From Betaproteobacteria bacterium (GTDB taxonomy: Bacteria > Pseudomonadota > Gammaproteobacteria > Burkholderiales > Rhodocyclaceae): 64,000 nt of DNA. Shown piece after piece: positions 1 through 10,147 of this stretch. The notes under the pieces were generated by a model, which saw only the letters and a list, made by a program, of their open reading frames with translations, searched no databases and was not told the origin of the DNA. Both the position numbers and the translations under genes were made by a program. Location: assembly GCA_016703785.1 (NCBI GenBank), contig JADJBM010000032.1, forward strand, positions 1 to 64,000, given 5' to 3'. Numbering within the stretch: the stretch's first letter is position 1; every line of letters starts with the position of its first letter.

Positions 1-49
1 GCATGCAGGTCAAGCGACGCGGCCGTAACAAATCCACTGGGGAATCACT

Positions 50-1093
50 ATGGAAGACAACAAAGGCAGCACCTCTCGGCCGCACTGGCCCAGATCGAGA
101 AGCCCAGTTCGGCAAGGGTTCGATCCTTGCGCCTTGCCTGGGCGACGGCGAGGTGGAAAAGGGACATCGAATCCGTCTCGACCGGTTCATTGGGGCTGGA
201 CATCGCCCTCGGCATCGGCGGTCCTGCCGCGCGGCCGGGTGGTCGAGATCTTTACGGTCCGGAATCCCCTCCGGCAGACGACCCTGACCCTGCAGGTCAT
301 CGCGGAAATGTAAAAGCTCGGCGGCACGGCGGCCTTCGACGGCTGAGCATGCGCTGGGTCCCCAGTATGCGCAGAAGCTCCGGCGTGAAGGTCGGCGACC
401 TGGTACTATTTCAGCCGGACACCGGCGAACAGGCCCTCGAGAGATCGCCGACATGCTGGTGCGCTCGGGCGGCATCGACGTGGTGGTCATCGACTCCGTC
501 GCGGCGCTCACCCCAGGGCCGAAATCGAGGGCGAGATGGGCGATCAGCTGCCCGGCCTGCAAGCCCGTCTGATGAGCCAGGCGCTGCGCAAGCTCACCGC
601 CAACATCAAACGCACCAACACCGCGGTGATCTTCATCAACCAGATCCGCATGAAGATCGGCGTTATGTTCGGCAATCCGAAACAACCACCGGCGGCAACG
701 CCCCTCAAGTTCTGCCTCGGTAAGGCTGGACATCCGCCGCACCGGCAGCATCAAGAAGAACGACGAAGTCATCGGTTCGGAAACCCGCGTCAAGGTCGTC
801 AAGATCAGGTGGCGCCGCCCTTCCGCCAGGCCGAATTCGACATCCTCTACGGCGAGGGATTTCGCGCGAGGGCAGATCGTCGAGCTCGGCGTCCTCCACA
901 AGCTGGTCGAGAAATCCGGCGCCTGGTAGTCCTATAACGGCGAACGCATCGGCCAGGGCAAGGACAACGCGCGCGAGTACCTCCAAGGAGCACCCGGAGA
1001 TGGCGCGCGAAATCAGAAAACAAGGTTCGCGCCACGGTCGGCGTCGTCGAGCAGCAGGCCGCCGTCGCGGCCGAGGCTAGAGCAACAGATTAA
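50..1093 (+). pseudogene. recA: RecA recombinase, reading frame broken by several indels
   Basis: RecA is the ATP-dependent strand-exchange protein of homologous recombination and the SOS co-protease. Pieces of the protein appear in all three plus-strand frames in the right order: STGSLGLDIALGIGG, GPES near the Walker A region, QPDTGEQALE, the stretch MGDQLPGLQARLMSQALRK, INQIRMKIGVMFGNP and FRQAEFDILYGEG. Joined they give a normal-length RecA ending at a TAA at 1091. At least six single-base indels and some substitutions separate the pieces. The gene is essential for recombination and no second copy is seen, so sequencing error is more likely than true decay. The first ATG at 50 fits the family N-terminus. 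recX follows directly. No SOS box is visible in the 49 bases upstream. Confidence 0.9.
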
Positions 1094-1111
1094 AAACAAA
1101 GGCGCTGGAGG

Positions 1112-1504
1112 ATGCTCGCCCGGCGCGAGCATTCCCGCGCCGAGCTGGTACAGAAGCTCTCCGCCGACGGGACCCGGAAGACATCCAAGCCGTGCTCGAC
1201 CAGCCCGAACAATCCGGCCTGCTCTCCGATGCGCGCTTTGCCGAATCGTTCGTCTCGTCGCGTGCTGCGTTTCGGCACGGCCAGGCTGCGCCACAGCCTG
1301 CGCGCCAAGGGCATCGCCGATGTCATCATCGCCGCAGCGTTGCCTGCCGACGCCGACAGCGAAATCAATCGCGCGCGCGAAGTCTGGCGGCGCAAGTTTG
1401 CCACGCCGCCGGTTGATCGCGCCGACTACGCACGACAGGCGCGCTTTTCAGCAGCGCGGCTTCACCGGGGATACCATCCGCAAGGTGCTCAAGGAAACGC
1501 AAGA

Positions 1505-1508
<4 letters not shown>
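1112..1508 (+). pseudogene. recX: RecX regulator of RecA, frameshifted
   Basis: RecX binds RecA filaments and inhibits them. The family stretches LARREHSRAELVQKL, SGLLSDARFAESFVSSRA, RLRHSLRAKGIA and FTGDTIRKVLKETQE are readable in successive frames, so the gene is present but interrupted by at least three indels. The ATG at 1112 begins MLARREHS. The true start is probably slightly upstream, because the family usually has a few residues before this motif. It lies 19 bases after recA, the usual recA-recX pairing. Its TGA (1506-1508) overlaps the ATG of lptB. Sequencing error is the simplest explanation for the breaks. Confidence 0.8.
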
Positions 1509-2232
<724 letters not shown>

Positions 2233-2271
2233 TGAACGACCCAGGCTATTGACGGCTCACCCTGTCGGTCG

Positions 2272-3533
2272 ATGAAACAAACCCTTCAGCTCAAGCTTTC
2301 GCAGCATCTCGCCCTGACGCCGCAACTGCAGCAGTCGATCCCGCCCGAACCGAATTTCGGCGACAGCAGCCCCGCCGACTGGCTCGGCGAAGGCGGCGGC
2401 TCGGCGTCGCGCGACGACCGCAACGACGACGAACCCTCCTACGCCGAAATCCAGGCCGCGGTGACCTCGCTGCGCGATCACCTGGGCACGCAGCTAGCCT
2501 GATGCCGCTGTCCGAGCGCGACCGCTGCCTTGTCCGGCTGCTGATCGAGGCCCTCGACGACGACGGTTACCTGCGCAGGACCTGGATGAACTGGTCGAAC
2601 TGCTGCCGGCCGAGCTGGAAGTCGACATCGACGACCTGCAGATCGCACTGAAGCACCTGCAGAACTTCGATCCGCCGGGCATCGGTGCGCGCAACGCCTC
2701 GGAGTGCCTGGCGCTGCAGCTGGCCAACCTGCCCTCGTCGAAGACCTGCGACCTGGCCCTGAAAATCGTGCGCAACCATCTCGACCAGCTCGCGGCGCGT
2801 GATTTACGTGGGATTGCGCAAGGCGGTCGCCTGCAGCGAGGACGAGCTGCGCGAGGCCCAGGCCCTGATCCGCTCACTCAATCCCCGACCCGGCGCGCAG
2901 TATTCTCCCTCCGAGACGCGCTATGTCATTCCCGACGTGGTCGTGCGCAAGGTACGCGGCCAGTGGGCCGCCTCGCTCAAGCGCCGAGGCGATGCCCCGG
3001 TTGCGCATCAACCGCCTCTACGCGGACATCCTGCAGGGCCAGCGCGGCTCGGGCCTGGCCAGCCAGTTGCAGGAAGCCAAGTGGCTGATCAAGAACGTGC
3101 AGCAGCGCTTCGAGACAATCCAGCGCGTCTCGCAGGCGATCGTGGACCGGCAGCGCCAGTTCTTCGAGCACGGCGACGTGGCGATGCGGCCGCTCACCCT
3201 GCGCGAGATCGCCGACCAGCTCGGCCTGCACGAATCGACCATCTCGCGCGTAACGACGCAGAAATACATGGCCTCGCCGCGCGGCGTGTACGAACTGAAG
3301 TATTTCTTCGGCAGCCACGTCGCCACCGGAAGCCGGCGGCGCGGCCTCCTCGACCGCCATCCGCGCGCTGATCAAGCAGCTGGTGAGTGCCGAGGACGGC
3401 AAGAAGCCGCTCTCCGACGCCCAGCTGGCCGAAATCCTCGGCCAGCAGGGCATCATCGGTGGCGCGACGCACCGTCGCCAAGTACCGGGAGGCGCTGAAC
3501 ATCCCGCCGGTCAACCTGAGAAAGTCCATTTAA
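2272..3533 (+). pseudogene. rpoN: RNA polymerase sigma-54 factor, with internal deletion and frameshifts
   Basis: Sigma-54 directs RNA polymerase to -24/-12 promoters and needs enhancer-binding ATPases. The N-terminus MKQTLQLKLSQHLALTPQLQ is typical, but after QQSI the reading jumps straight to an acidic linker, so most of region I appears to be missing. Downstream the core-binding domain, the helix-turn-helix (TLREIADQLGLHESTISRV) and the RpoN box (ARRTVAKYRE, across a frameshift near 3465) are recognisable, ending at a TAA at 3531. At least five indels separate the segments. The neighbours lptB and hpf match the usual arrangement. Read errors probably account for the indels; the region I loss needs checking. 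Confidence 0.88.
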
Positions 3534-3612
3534 GGGCCGCCATCCACTATCCGATTTCACCCAAAGAGCCGGTACGCCTGCCGTCCCGGTTCCCACTAGC
3601 CAAGGAGCCATC

Positions 3613-3932
3613 ATGAACCTCAACATCACCGGACATCACCTCGAAGTCACGCCGGCCATCCGCGACTACGTCACCAGCAAGCTCGATCGCGTCATCCGGC
3701 ACTTCGACCACGTCACCGCGGTGCACGGATCCTGTCGGTGGAAAAGCTGCGGCAGAAGGCGGAAGTGACCGTGCATGTGAGCGGCAAGGACATCTTTGTG
3801 GAAGCCCAGGACGAAAACCTGTATGCCAGCATCGACGCTCTGGCGGACAAACTCGACCGGCAGGTGCTCAAGCACAAGGAGAAAAAGAAGGACCATGCGC
3901 ACGAGGCGCTCAAGCGGCAGCCCGTCGAATAG
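3613..3932 (+). pseudogene. hpf: Ribosome hibernation promoting factor, one frameshift
   Basis: HPF binds the 30S subunit in stationary phase and promotes 100S ribosome dimers. The start MNLNITGHHLEVTPAIRDYV and the later part VEKLRQKAEVTVHVSG through to the lysine-rich tail are both typical of the short, roughly 105-residue HPF that lies behind rpoN in proteobacteria. A single-base loss near 3725-3735 separates the two frames. An AAGGAG ribosome-binding site sits 7 bases before the ATG at 3613. Apart from the indel the gene looks functional. Confidence 0.88.
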
Positions 3933-4058
3933 GCCTCGCGCCCCTGGGGGCTTTCCCGGTATAATCCGCCGCCTAGCCTAGGAAAGCCCCATCGGGAAAC
4001 CCCTGCACGCCGCTTCTGCACGCACGCCCTCGCACCCATCTTCCGTGGCCGCACCAAC

Positions 4059-4544
4059 ATGAATCTGATCGCCAAGCTCCTGCCCCTCTCCAACGTCCAG
4101 ATCGATCTCGACGCCAGCAGCAAGAAACGCGTCTTCGAGCAATCGGGGATCATGTTCGAGAACAACCAGGGCATCGGTCGCAGCACCGTGTTCGACAGCC
4201 TTTTCGCACGCGAAAAACTCGGCTCGACGGGGCTCGGACAGGGCGTGGCCATCCCGCACGGCCGCATCAAGGGCATGAAGGAGGCGGTCGGCGCCTTTCT
4301 GCGGCTTGCGGCCCCCGTGCAGTTCGACGCGCCGGACGGCAAACCGGTGAGCCTGCTATTCGTGCTCCTGGTACCTGAACAAGCCACCGAACAGCATCTG
4401 CAGATTCTCTCGGAACTGGCACAGATGTTCTCCGACCGCGTCTTCCGCGAGCAGCTGTCGGCGGCGGCGGATGCCGCCGCCATCCATGCCCTGTTCACCG
4501 GCTGGGAACCCCATGCGGCAGGCGAGCGTCGCGCAGCTGTTTGA
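4059..4544 (+). CDS. ptsN: PTS IIA-like nitrogen regulatory protein (EIIA-Ntr)
   Basis: PtsN is the terminal phospho-acceptor of the nitrogen PTS and links metabolism to potassium and nitrogen control. The 161-residue frame is intact. It starts MNLIAKLLPLSNVQIDLD, carries the phosphorylatable histidine in GVAIPHGRIKG (about residue 68) and the family segment LLFVLLVPEQATEQHLQIL. It is the only unbroken gene in the first 5.5 kb. It overlaps hprK by 32 bases in another frame. The rpoN-hpf-ptsN-hprK order is conserved in betaproteobacteria and supports the assignment. Confidence 0.95.
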   Translation: MNLIAKLLPLSNVQIDLDASSKKRVFEQSGIMFENNQGIGRSTVFDSLFAREKLGSTGLGQGVAIPHGRIKGMKEAVGAFLRLAAPVQFDAPDGKPVSLLFVLLVPEQATEQHLQILSELAQMFSDRVFREQLSAAADAAAIHALFTGWEPHAAGERRAAV

Positions 4545-5474
4545 ATACCACCGGGAACGGTTGCAGCTGCTGCGAGTCAGCGGCAACCTCGACGCGCTCA
4601 TTGCCGTCAATCAGGAATATGCCTCCCCTGCGGACCTGATCGGCCACCTCAACCTGATTCACCCCGACCGCATCCAGGTCATCGGCGCGCCGGAAATCAA
4701 CTGGGCGGCCAAGCAGCATGCAGTGCGCGTCTCCCGCCACATGGAAGAGATCATCGCGGCGCATCCGCCGGCCGTCATCGTGGCGGACGGCTGCGCGATT
4801 ACGGCCAATGTGCGGGAGGCTTGCGAGAAATCGGATACGGCGCTTTTCTCGACGCCGCAACCGGCCGCCACCGTCATCGACCTGCTGCGCATCTGGCTGT
4901 CGCGCAACTTCGCGGAGACCGTCGAGCTGCATGCGGTCATGATGGACGTGCTCGGCATGGGCGTGCTCATCACCGGGGATTCCGGCGTCGGAAAGAGCGA
5001 GCTGGCCCTGGAGCTCATCTCGCGCGGCCACGGCATGGTCGCCGACGACATCGTCGAGATCGCCCGCATCGCACCCAACACCCTGGAAGCGCGCTGTCCG
5101 CCGATGCTGCGGGATTTCCTCGAAGTGCGCGGCCTCGGCGTGCTCAACATCCGCACCGTATTCGGGGGAGACCGCGTGCCGGCGCAAGATCAAGCTGAAG
5201 CTGGTGGTAGAACCTGCTGCGGCCGCAGAAGGGCGCTGCGGAAATCGACCGCCTGCCGCTGGGCGCCGAGACGCACGAGATCCTCGGCGTGCCGGTACGC
5301 AAGGTGAGCATCCCCGTCGCGGCCGGCCGCAACCTGGCGGTGCTGCTGGAAGCCGCCGTGCGGTCGACCATCCTGCTGCTGCGCGGCATCGACAGCACCC
5401 AGGAGTTCGTCGAGCGGCACAAACAGGCGATGGGTAGTAACGGCGACGGAGAAGGCGAAGACAGCGTCAACTAA
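4513..5474 (+). pseudogene. hprK: HPr kinase/phosphorylase, frameshifted
   Basis: HprK phosphorylates and dephosphorylates a serine of HPr, controlling PTS-linked regulation. The N-terminal domain and the Walker A (GDSGVGKSELALELISRG, about residue 155) are in one frame, followed by the family signature LEVRGLGVLNIRTVFG. Between about 5170 and 5290 the frame shifts more than once. The C-terminus (GRNLAVLLEAAVR, DSTQEFVERHKQ) is read in another frame and stops at 5474. Joined length is about 320 residues, normal for the family. The ATG at 4513 lies inside ptsN and gives the standard N-terminus. The breaks resemble those of the neighbouring genes. Confidence 0.88.
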
Positions 5475-5566
5475 GTCTGTTTGCATACGTTCTTCATAAT
5501 GCGGCACGTCCCGCAGGAATTGCCTGGGGGCGGGGCCGCGAGCTTTCCAACCAAGGAGAACGCAAA

Positions 5567-5917
5567 ATGAACAAAATGATCCTGGCTGCCGCCGCTACCC
5601 TTCTGGCTGCCAATCTCGCCTTCGCGCAAGCTGCTGCACCAGCCACCGCAGACAAGAAGCCCGCTACCACCGCCGAAACAAAAAAAGCGCCGTCCGAAAA
5701 GCAGGTCAAGCAACAGGAACGCATGAAATCCTGCAACAAGGACGCGGGAGACAAGAAACTCAAGGGCGACACGCGCAAGAAATTCATGAGCGAATGCCTC
5801 AAGGCTGACAAAGCGGCTGACAAGCCGGCCGAAGCGGCCAAACCCGCCATGACAGCACCCGCCGCTCCAGCCGTGGCTGCCCCCGCCGCACCCGCCAAAC
5901 CGGCCGAGAAAAAGTAG
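5567..5917 (+). CDS. Secreted PsiF-repeat protein
   Basis: This 116-residue protein has a signal peptide ending in LAFAQA, a lysine/alanine linker, then one PsiF-type repeat with two cysteines (ERMKSCNKDAG, KFMSECLK), followed by an alanine/proline/lysine tail. PsiF proteins are small periplasmic proteins, first found as phosphate-starvation inducible, with no known activity. A good ribosome-binding site (AAGGAGAA) precedes the ATG. A strong terminator follows, so it is likely transcribed alone. The family call rests on the cysteine-containing repeat; the function is unknown. Confidence 0.75.
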   Translation: MNKMILAAAATLLAANLAFAQAAAPATADKKPATTAETKKAPSEKQVKQQERMKSCNKDAGDKKLKGDTRKKFMSECLKADKAADKPAEAAKPAMTAPAAPAVAAPAAPAKPAEKK

Positions 5918-5930
5918 CCGTCTCCGACAA

Positions 5931-5978
5931 AAGCCCTCGTCAAGCCGCCCGGCGCGGTTGTACGAGGGCTTGTTTTTT
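5931..5978 (+). terminator. Rho-independent terminator after the PsiF-like gene
   Basis: Two perfectly complementary 10-base arms, AAGCCCTCGT (5931-5940) and ACGAGGGCTT (5962-5971), enclose a GC-rich loop and are followed by a run of six T. This is a textbook intrinsic terminator 13 bases behind the stop codon. Confidence 0.9.
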
Positions 5979-6015
5979 GCCACAATCATTCCCCTTGCAT
6001 TAAATCGCCGCCGCC

Positions 6016-6678
6016 ATGCCCGTGAAGAATGCCGTAATGCGACTCCTCGCCGTCTTCCTGGGACTGACTTTCAGCGCCGGCCAGGCCGGAGCCTTCAAGT
6101 TTTCCGAGGAGGAGGAGAAGGCCAAGGGCGAAGACCAGGCCCGCGCCCAACGCATCGGACAGCTCGTCTCGGCACCCTGCAAGCAGCAGCTGAAGAACAA
6201 GAAGATCATGCTGGTCATCGCCGAGCGCACGGCGAACGGCTATAACACCACGCAAAGCCGCTACGGCCCCCACTTCCAGGCTATCAACCACCGCCTGCGC
6301 GCGCTCGGCCTGAAGACCTACACGCAGGAGGAGATCCGCGCGCAGATCGCCCAGGCGGAACTCGAGGCGCATTTCCGCAACGACCCGGATGCCGCCATCA
6401 ACGCCTCGAAGAAGCTCGGCGCGAGCTTCATCCTGCGCGGCCTCATCACCACGCAGACAGGCATCAACCCGATGCTGAAGATCAACGAGGTCGCCGTGCA
6501 CATGGGTTTTACCTCGTCTCCGCTGGCGGCAAGACGATATCCAGCGTCGCCGCGAAGGACGAGTCCTATTCCGGCACCGACACGCTCGGCATGGCGCTCA
6601 CCCTGGTCAACGAGCAGGGCCGACGAAGTGGTGGCCAGGCTCTATAACGACTACTGCCGCAGCGCCGGCAACAAATAA
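6016..6678 (+). pseudogene. Secreted protein of unknown function, two compensating frameshifts
   Basis: The protein begins with a signal peptide (FSAGQAGAFKF) and continues as a mixed alpha/beta domain of about 190 residues (KKIMLVIAERTANGYNTTQS, ASFILRGLITTQTGINPMLK). From about 6515 to 6620 the listed frame makes no sense, whereas a +1 frame gives LVSAGGKTISSVAAKDESYS; the original frame then resumes (EVVARLYNDYC). One lost and one gained base explain this. It lies 12 bases before a CsgG-like gene and upstream of a Ser/Thr kinase, so the three may form one unit. The fold vaguely recalls FlgT/LPP20-type periplasmic proteins, but I do not assign a family. Confidence 0.6.
6048..6071 (-). repeat. 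24-bp bipartite word, copy 1
   Basis: On the minus strand: AAAGTCAG, ten bases, ACGGCG. It lies in the signal-peptide codons of the secreted protein at 6016, antisense to them. Confidence 0.8.
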
Positions 6679-6690
6679 ACAGGAACCAAC

Positions 6691-7488
6691 ATGAACTCTT
6701 CACTCCGCATCCTCAGCCTGGCTCTCTGCTTTATCTCCTTTTCAGCCGCCGCCCAGCCCACCTTCGAGAGTCCCTCGCCGACGCAGGGCAGCAGCACCTC
6801 GCAGAAGGCCAACGAGATGGCCGACAAGGGCATGTACAAGCCGGTCGAGTACGCCAACGCGTCCAAGCCCGGTCCCCACCTGATCGTCATACCCGGCGAG
6901 GTGAAGAGCAACAACGCCAACTTCGCGCAGAAGTTCGGCCCCAACAACATCGCCGATTTCGCCGAACTGGAATTGACCAAGGCCAATTTCAAGGTGCTGG
7001 AGCGCACCAACCTCGGCCCCCTGTTGCAGGAATTCCAGCTCGCCTACAACCTGGGCGACCCGCAGGCTGCGCGCAAGTTCCTGCAGAAGGGCAAGATGAA
7101 AACCACCAAATGGGTGATCAAGTTCGACATCCTCAAGGCCGAACAGGTGGCGCAGGCGCAGTCCGGCTTCAGCGGCCGGCCGATCGGCGCGCTGATCGGC
7201 ATCTTCGGCGGCGGCCGTGGCGGCGCGGCAGGCGACGTGGTGGTCAGCTCGGTCGAAACCGGCGAATCCACCGGCGTGTGGATCATCGGCATGCGCTGGA
7301 AGATCATCGACGCCAACACTACCGAGCAGGTCGCCACCGGCTACACCGAGGAGAAAATGGAGCTGGGCGCCAAATCCTCCTCCGTCATGGGATTCTCGAG
7401 CGGGGAAGCCGGCGGCCTGACGCTCGACGGCATGGTGCAGCGCCTGGTGCAGAAGAACGTCTGGGAAATCGACTCAAAGCACAAATAG
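6691..7488 (+). CDS. CsgG-like secreted protein
   Basis: This 265-residue protein has a signal peptide (FISFSAAAQP) and the pattern of CsgG-type domains: LIVIPGEVKS near the start, ADFAELELTKANFKVLERTN, then a glycine-rich turn and a long strand ending in GYTEEKMELGAK. CsgG is the outer-membrane curli exporter, but many CsgG-like proteins are periplasmic or outer-membrane accessories of other systems, and no curli genes are nearby. No lipobox cysteine is seen. It is 12 bases behind the preceding secreted gene and 171 bases before the kinase gene. Confidence 0.6.
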   Translation: MNSSLRILSLALCFISFSAAAQPTFESPSPTQGSSTSQKANEMADKGMYKPVEYANASKPGPHLIVIPGEVKSNNANFAQKFGPNNIADFAELELTKANFKVLERTNLGPLLQEFQLAYNLGDPQAARKFLQKGKMKTTKWVIKFDILKAEQVAQAQSGFSGRPIGALIGIFGGGRGGAAGDVVVSSVETGESTGVWIIGMRWKIIDANTTEQVATGYTEEKMELGAKSSSVMGFSSGEAGGLTLDGMVQRLVQKNVWEIDSKHK

Positions 7489-7659
7489 ACTACCTTCCCC
7501 CCGCCCCCCCTTCCCCAGGAAAGGGGTGACGGTTGTTCGCGGGCTATGCCCGCTCCATGTGTTGGCTGCCCCGCCTTGTCCCTCGGGGATTTCCTTCGGT
7601 CAGGGCGGCCCGGCGGCGGGACCTCACTCCGAACAACGCATCTAGTTGGAGTAGCGCGC

Positions 7660-10036
7660 ATGACAGAACCGAAAAAACTCGGCAAATACGAGATCCGCCG
7701 CGAGCTCGGGCAGGGCGCCATGGGCATCGTCTTCGAAGGCTTCGACCCGATGATCGCCCGTCGCGTGGCGCTCAAGACCGTGCGCCGCGACCAGCTCGAC
7801 CGCGTCGAGGTCGAGGAAATCCTCGCCCGCTTCAAGCGGGAAGCGCAGGCCGCAGGACGCCTCACCCATCCCCACATCGTCGGCATCTACGAGTACGGCG
7901 AGGAGCCGGCCGCCGAAGGCGAGGCCGCGGACGGCACGGCCTTCATCGCCATGGAGTTCGTCGAGGGCCGCGAGCTGAAGGACTATTTCGACGCCAACGA
8001 GCGCTTCCCGATGGTGGAAATCGTGCGCATCATGGGCCAGTTGCTCGATGCCCTCGACTACTCCCACAAGAACGGCGTCGTACACCGCGACATCAAGCCC
8101 GCCAACATCATCCTGCTGAAGGACGGCACCGTGAAGGTGGCGGATTTCGGCATCGCCCGCGTCGAATCCTCCAACCTGACGCAGGCCGGCTCCGTGCTCG
8201 GCACGCCCAGCTACATGTCGCCCGAGCAGTTCATGGGCCAGACGGTCGACGGCCGCTCCGACCTTTTTCGGCCGGCGTCATCCTCTACCAGTTCCTCACC
8301 GGCGAGAAACCCTTCACCGGCGCGCTCACCACCATCATGCACAAGGTGCTGAAGGAGGAGCCGGCGGCGCCGTCCGCGCTCAACGTGCAGGTGCCGCGCC
8401 CCTTCGACGCCCTGATCCGCAAGGCACTGGCGAAGCGCCCCGACGAGCGCTTCCAGAACGGCCGCGAGTTCGCCACCGCCCTGAAGTTGGCGGCGGCCGG
8501 CCAGGCCGTGCCGGGGGACAGCGACGCCACACTGGTGAATGATGTCGATGCCACCCTGGCGAATGCGGCGGAAAAAACCATCGCCCAGGCGCGGCCCGCA
8601 GCCCCACCGACCCCTGCCGCTGCACCCTCTCCGCCCGCCGCCCCGGCACAGAAGAAAAAGTCGTCACAGGCAATGGCCCTGGCCATCGTCGGCGGCATTG
8701 CCGTCGTCGGCCTGGGCGCCGCGGCCTATGTCTTCATGGGCAAGGGCGGCGCACCGCAACCCTCGGCAGCAATCTCACCGCAGGCTGCCGCGCCCGCGAC
8801 AATGGCCCCGGCTGCAACTGCGACGGTTGCCGACAGCGGCACCATGGTCATCAGCGCCCTCGGTCTCGCCGACCCCTCCAACCCGCGCTACCAGCAGGAG
8901 AAGGGCGGCGACAAGGGCCTGCTGAACGCCGACCTGCGCGAGGACGCCAAGCGCCAGCTCATCGAAAAGGCCCTCGGACTGTACGTGGAGCAGGGCTCGA
9001 TCGCGAAGAACTACAGGCTGGTGCGGGACAAGCTGCTGGTACGCAGCGGCGACTTCATTCAGGCCGTCATCGAGGAGCAGCCGCCGCAGCTCGGCAAGGA
9101 TGGCCTCATGTCGCTGTCCACCCGCGCCACGGTCAAGGTGCGCGACGTGCAGAAATCGCTCAACCAGATGTCGCAGGAGGAGCGCGTCGACTTCATCCGA
9201 AACAACGGTGATCCGAAGGTTTCCGTGGCCATCACCGCCCGCAGCGCCGAGGCCGATCCCGCCGCGCCGGCGCAACGCTCGCCGCTCGCGGAAAACCTGC
9301 TCAAGGAGCGCATCCAGTCCTTCGGCTTCCGCATCTGGAACGACGAGGCGCCCGCCAAGGGCGGCGCGGACTTCGCCGTCACCGGCGAAGCGAAATTCAA
9401 GAAATTGTCGGCCAAGCTCGCCGCCTCCGGCATCACGGTGGAGAAATTCGTCCTGACCTCTGGACGGTCAAGGCCACCGACAAGAAGAGCGGCGAGGAAA
9501 TCTACTACAACACGCAAATTCCGGAAAAAACCAGCTGGTCGACAGAGGACGAGGCGCTGCGCGACGTCGGCAGGCTGATCGGCGAGGAGTTCTCCAAGGG
9601 CTTCTTCCTCGCCCACTATCACTTCGTCGGCCAGAAGGTGCGCCTCAAGCTGCAGGGCCTGCCGAACAAGGACACGGCACAATCGCTCATGCATGAGCTG
9701 CAAGGCCTGCGCAGCGTGCTGGGGGCAAAACAGGTCTCCAGCAGCGCCGTCGATGCGGTCTTCGACCTCGAACTGTCCGGTGGCCTGTCCAATCCGGCGG
9801 ACATGGTCCAGGCAGCCGTCCTGGGGCCGCTCAACCGCAAGTTCGGCAGGCAGTGCTTCAACGTGGGCGGCGCCACCAGCGGCGAGATCGTCGCCACCTT
9901 CGAGTCCGGCTGCAGCGACCCCGCGGTCCTCTCCCGCCTCGCCACCCTGCCGCCAGCTGCGCTCATCGATGCGCCTCAGACGCGGCGCGAAGCGGTGGTG
10001 AAGAGCCCCGAGACGCTGAAGAAAATCAGTATTTGA
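7660..10036 (+). pseudogene. Transmembrane Ser/Thr protein kinase, two frameshifts
   Basis: The N-terminal 265 residues are a Hanks-type kinase: glycine loop GQGAMGIVFEG, lysine in VALKTVRRD, catalytic loop VHRDIKPANI, DFG in VADFGIARV and SPEQF. A proline/alanine linker leads to a membrane helix (AIVGGIAVVGLGAAAYVFMG), then about 400 extracytoplasmic residues with LREDAKRQLIEKALG and GDFIQAVIEEQ, possibly FlgT/LPP20-like repeats. Frame breaks lie near 8268 (one T short in a T run, within the kinase domain) and 9463 (one C short). The joined protein is about 790 residues. ATG 7660 starts MTEPKKLGKYEI. It faces a gene encoding an FHA domain, the usual reader of phosphothreonine. Confidence 0.85.
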
Positions 10037-10040
10037 CAAC

Positions 10041-10143
10041 GGAGCCTGCCTTCTTTCCTCCTGTCTGCAGAAGGAAAGAAGGCAGGCTCCTCAGCTTCCA
10101 GAATGACCTAAGGCCTTGCGGGGCCTTAGGTCATTCTGGAAGC
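10041..10143. terminator. Double long hairpin between convergent genes
   Basis: Two perfect inverted repeats lie side by side. A 19-bp stem (10041-10059 with 10072-10090) has a 12-base loop, and a 22-bp stem (10094-10115 with 10122-10143) has a 6-base loop. They fill the gap between the stop codons of the kinase gene and the cyclase-FHA gene. They lack a clear T run, so they may stop transcription from both sides or may be repetitive palindromes. Confidence 0.65.
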
Positions 10144-10147
10144 GCCC

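Noticed and set aside
1..49. LexA/SOS box before recA
   Set aside because: No CTG-N10-CAG type palindrome lies in the 49 bases available; the promoter may be outside the window.
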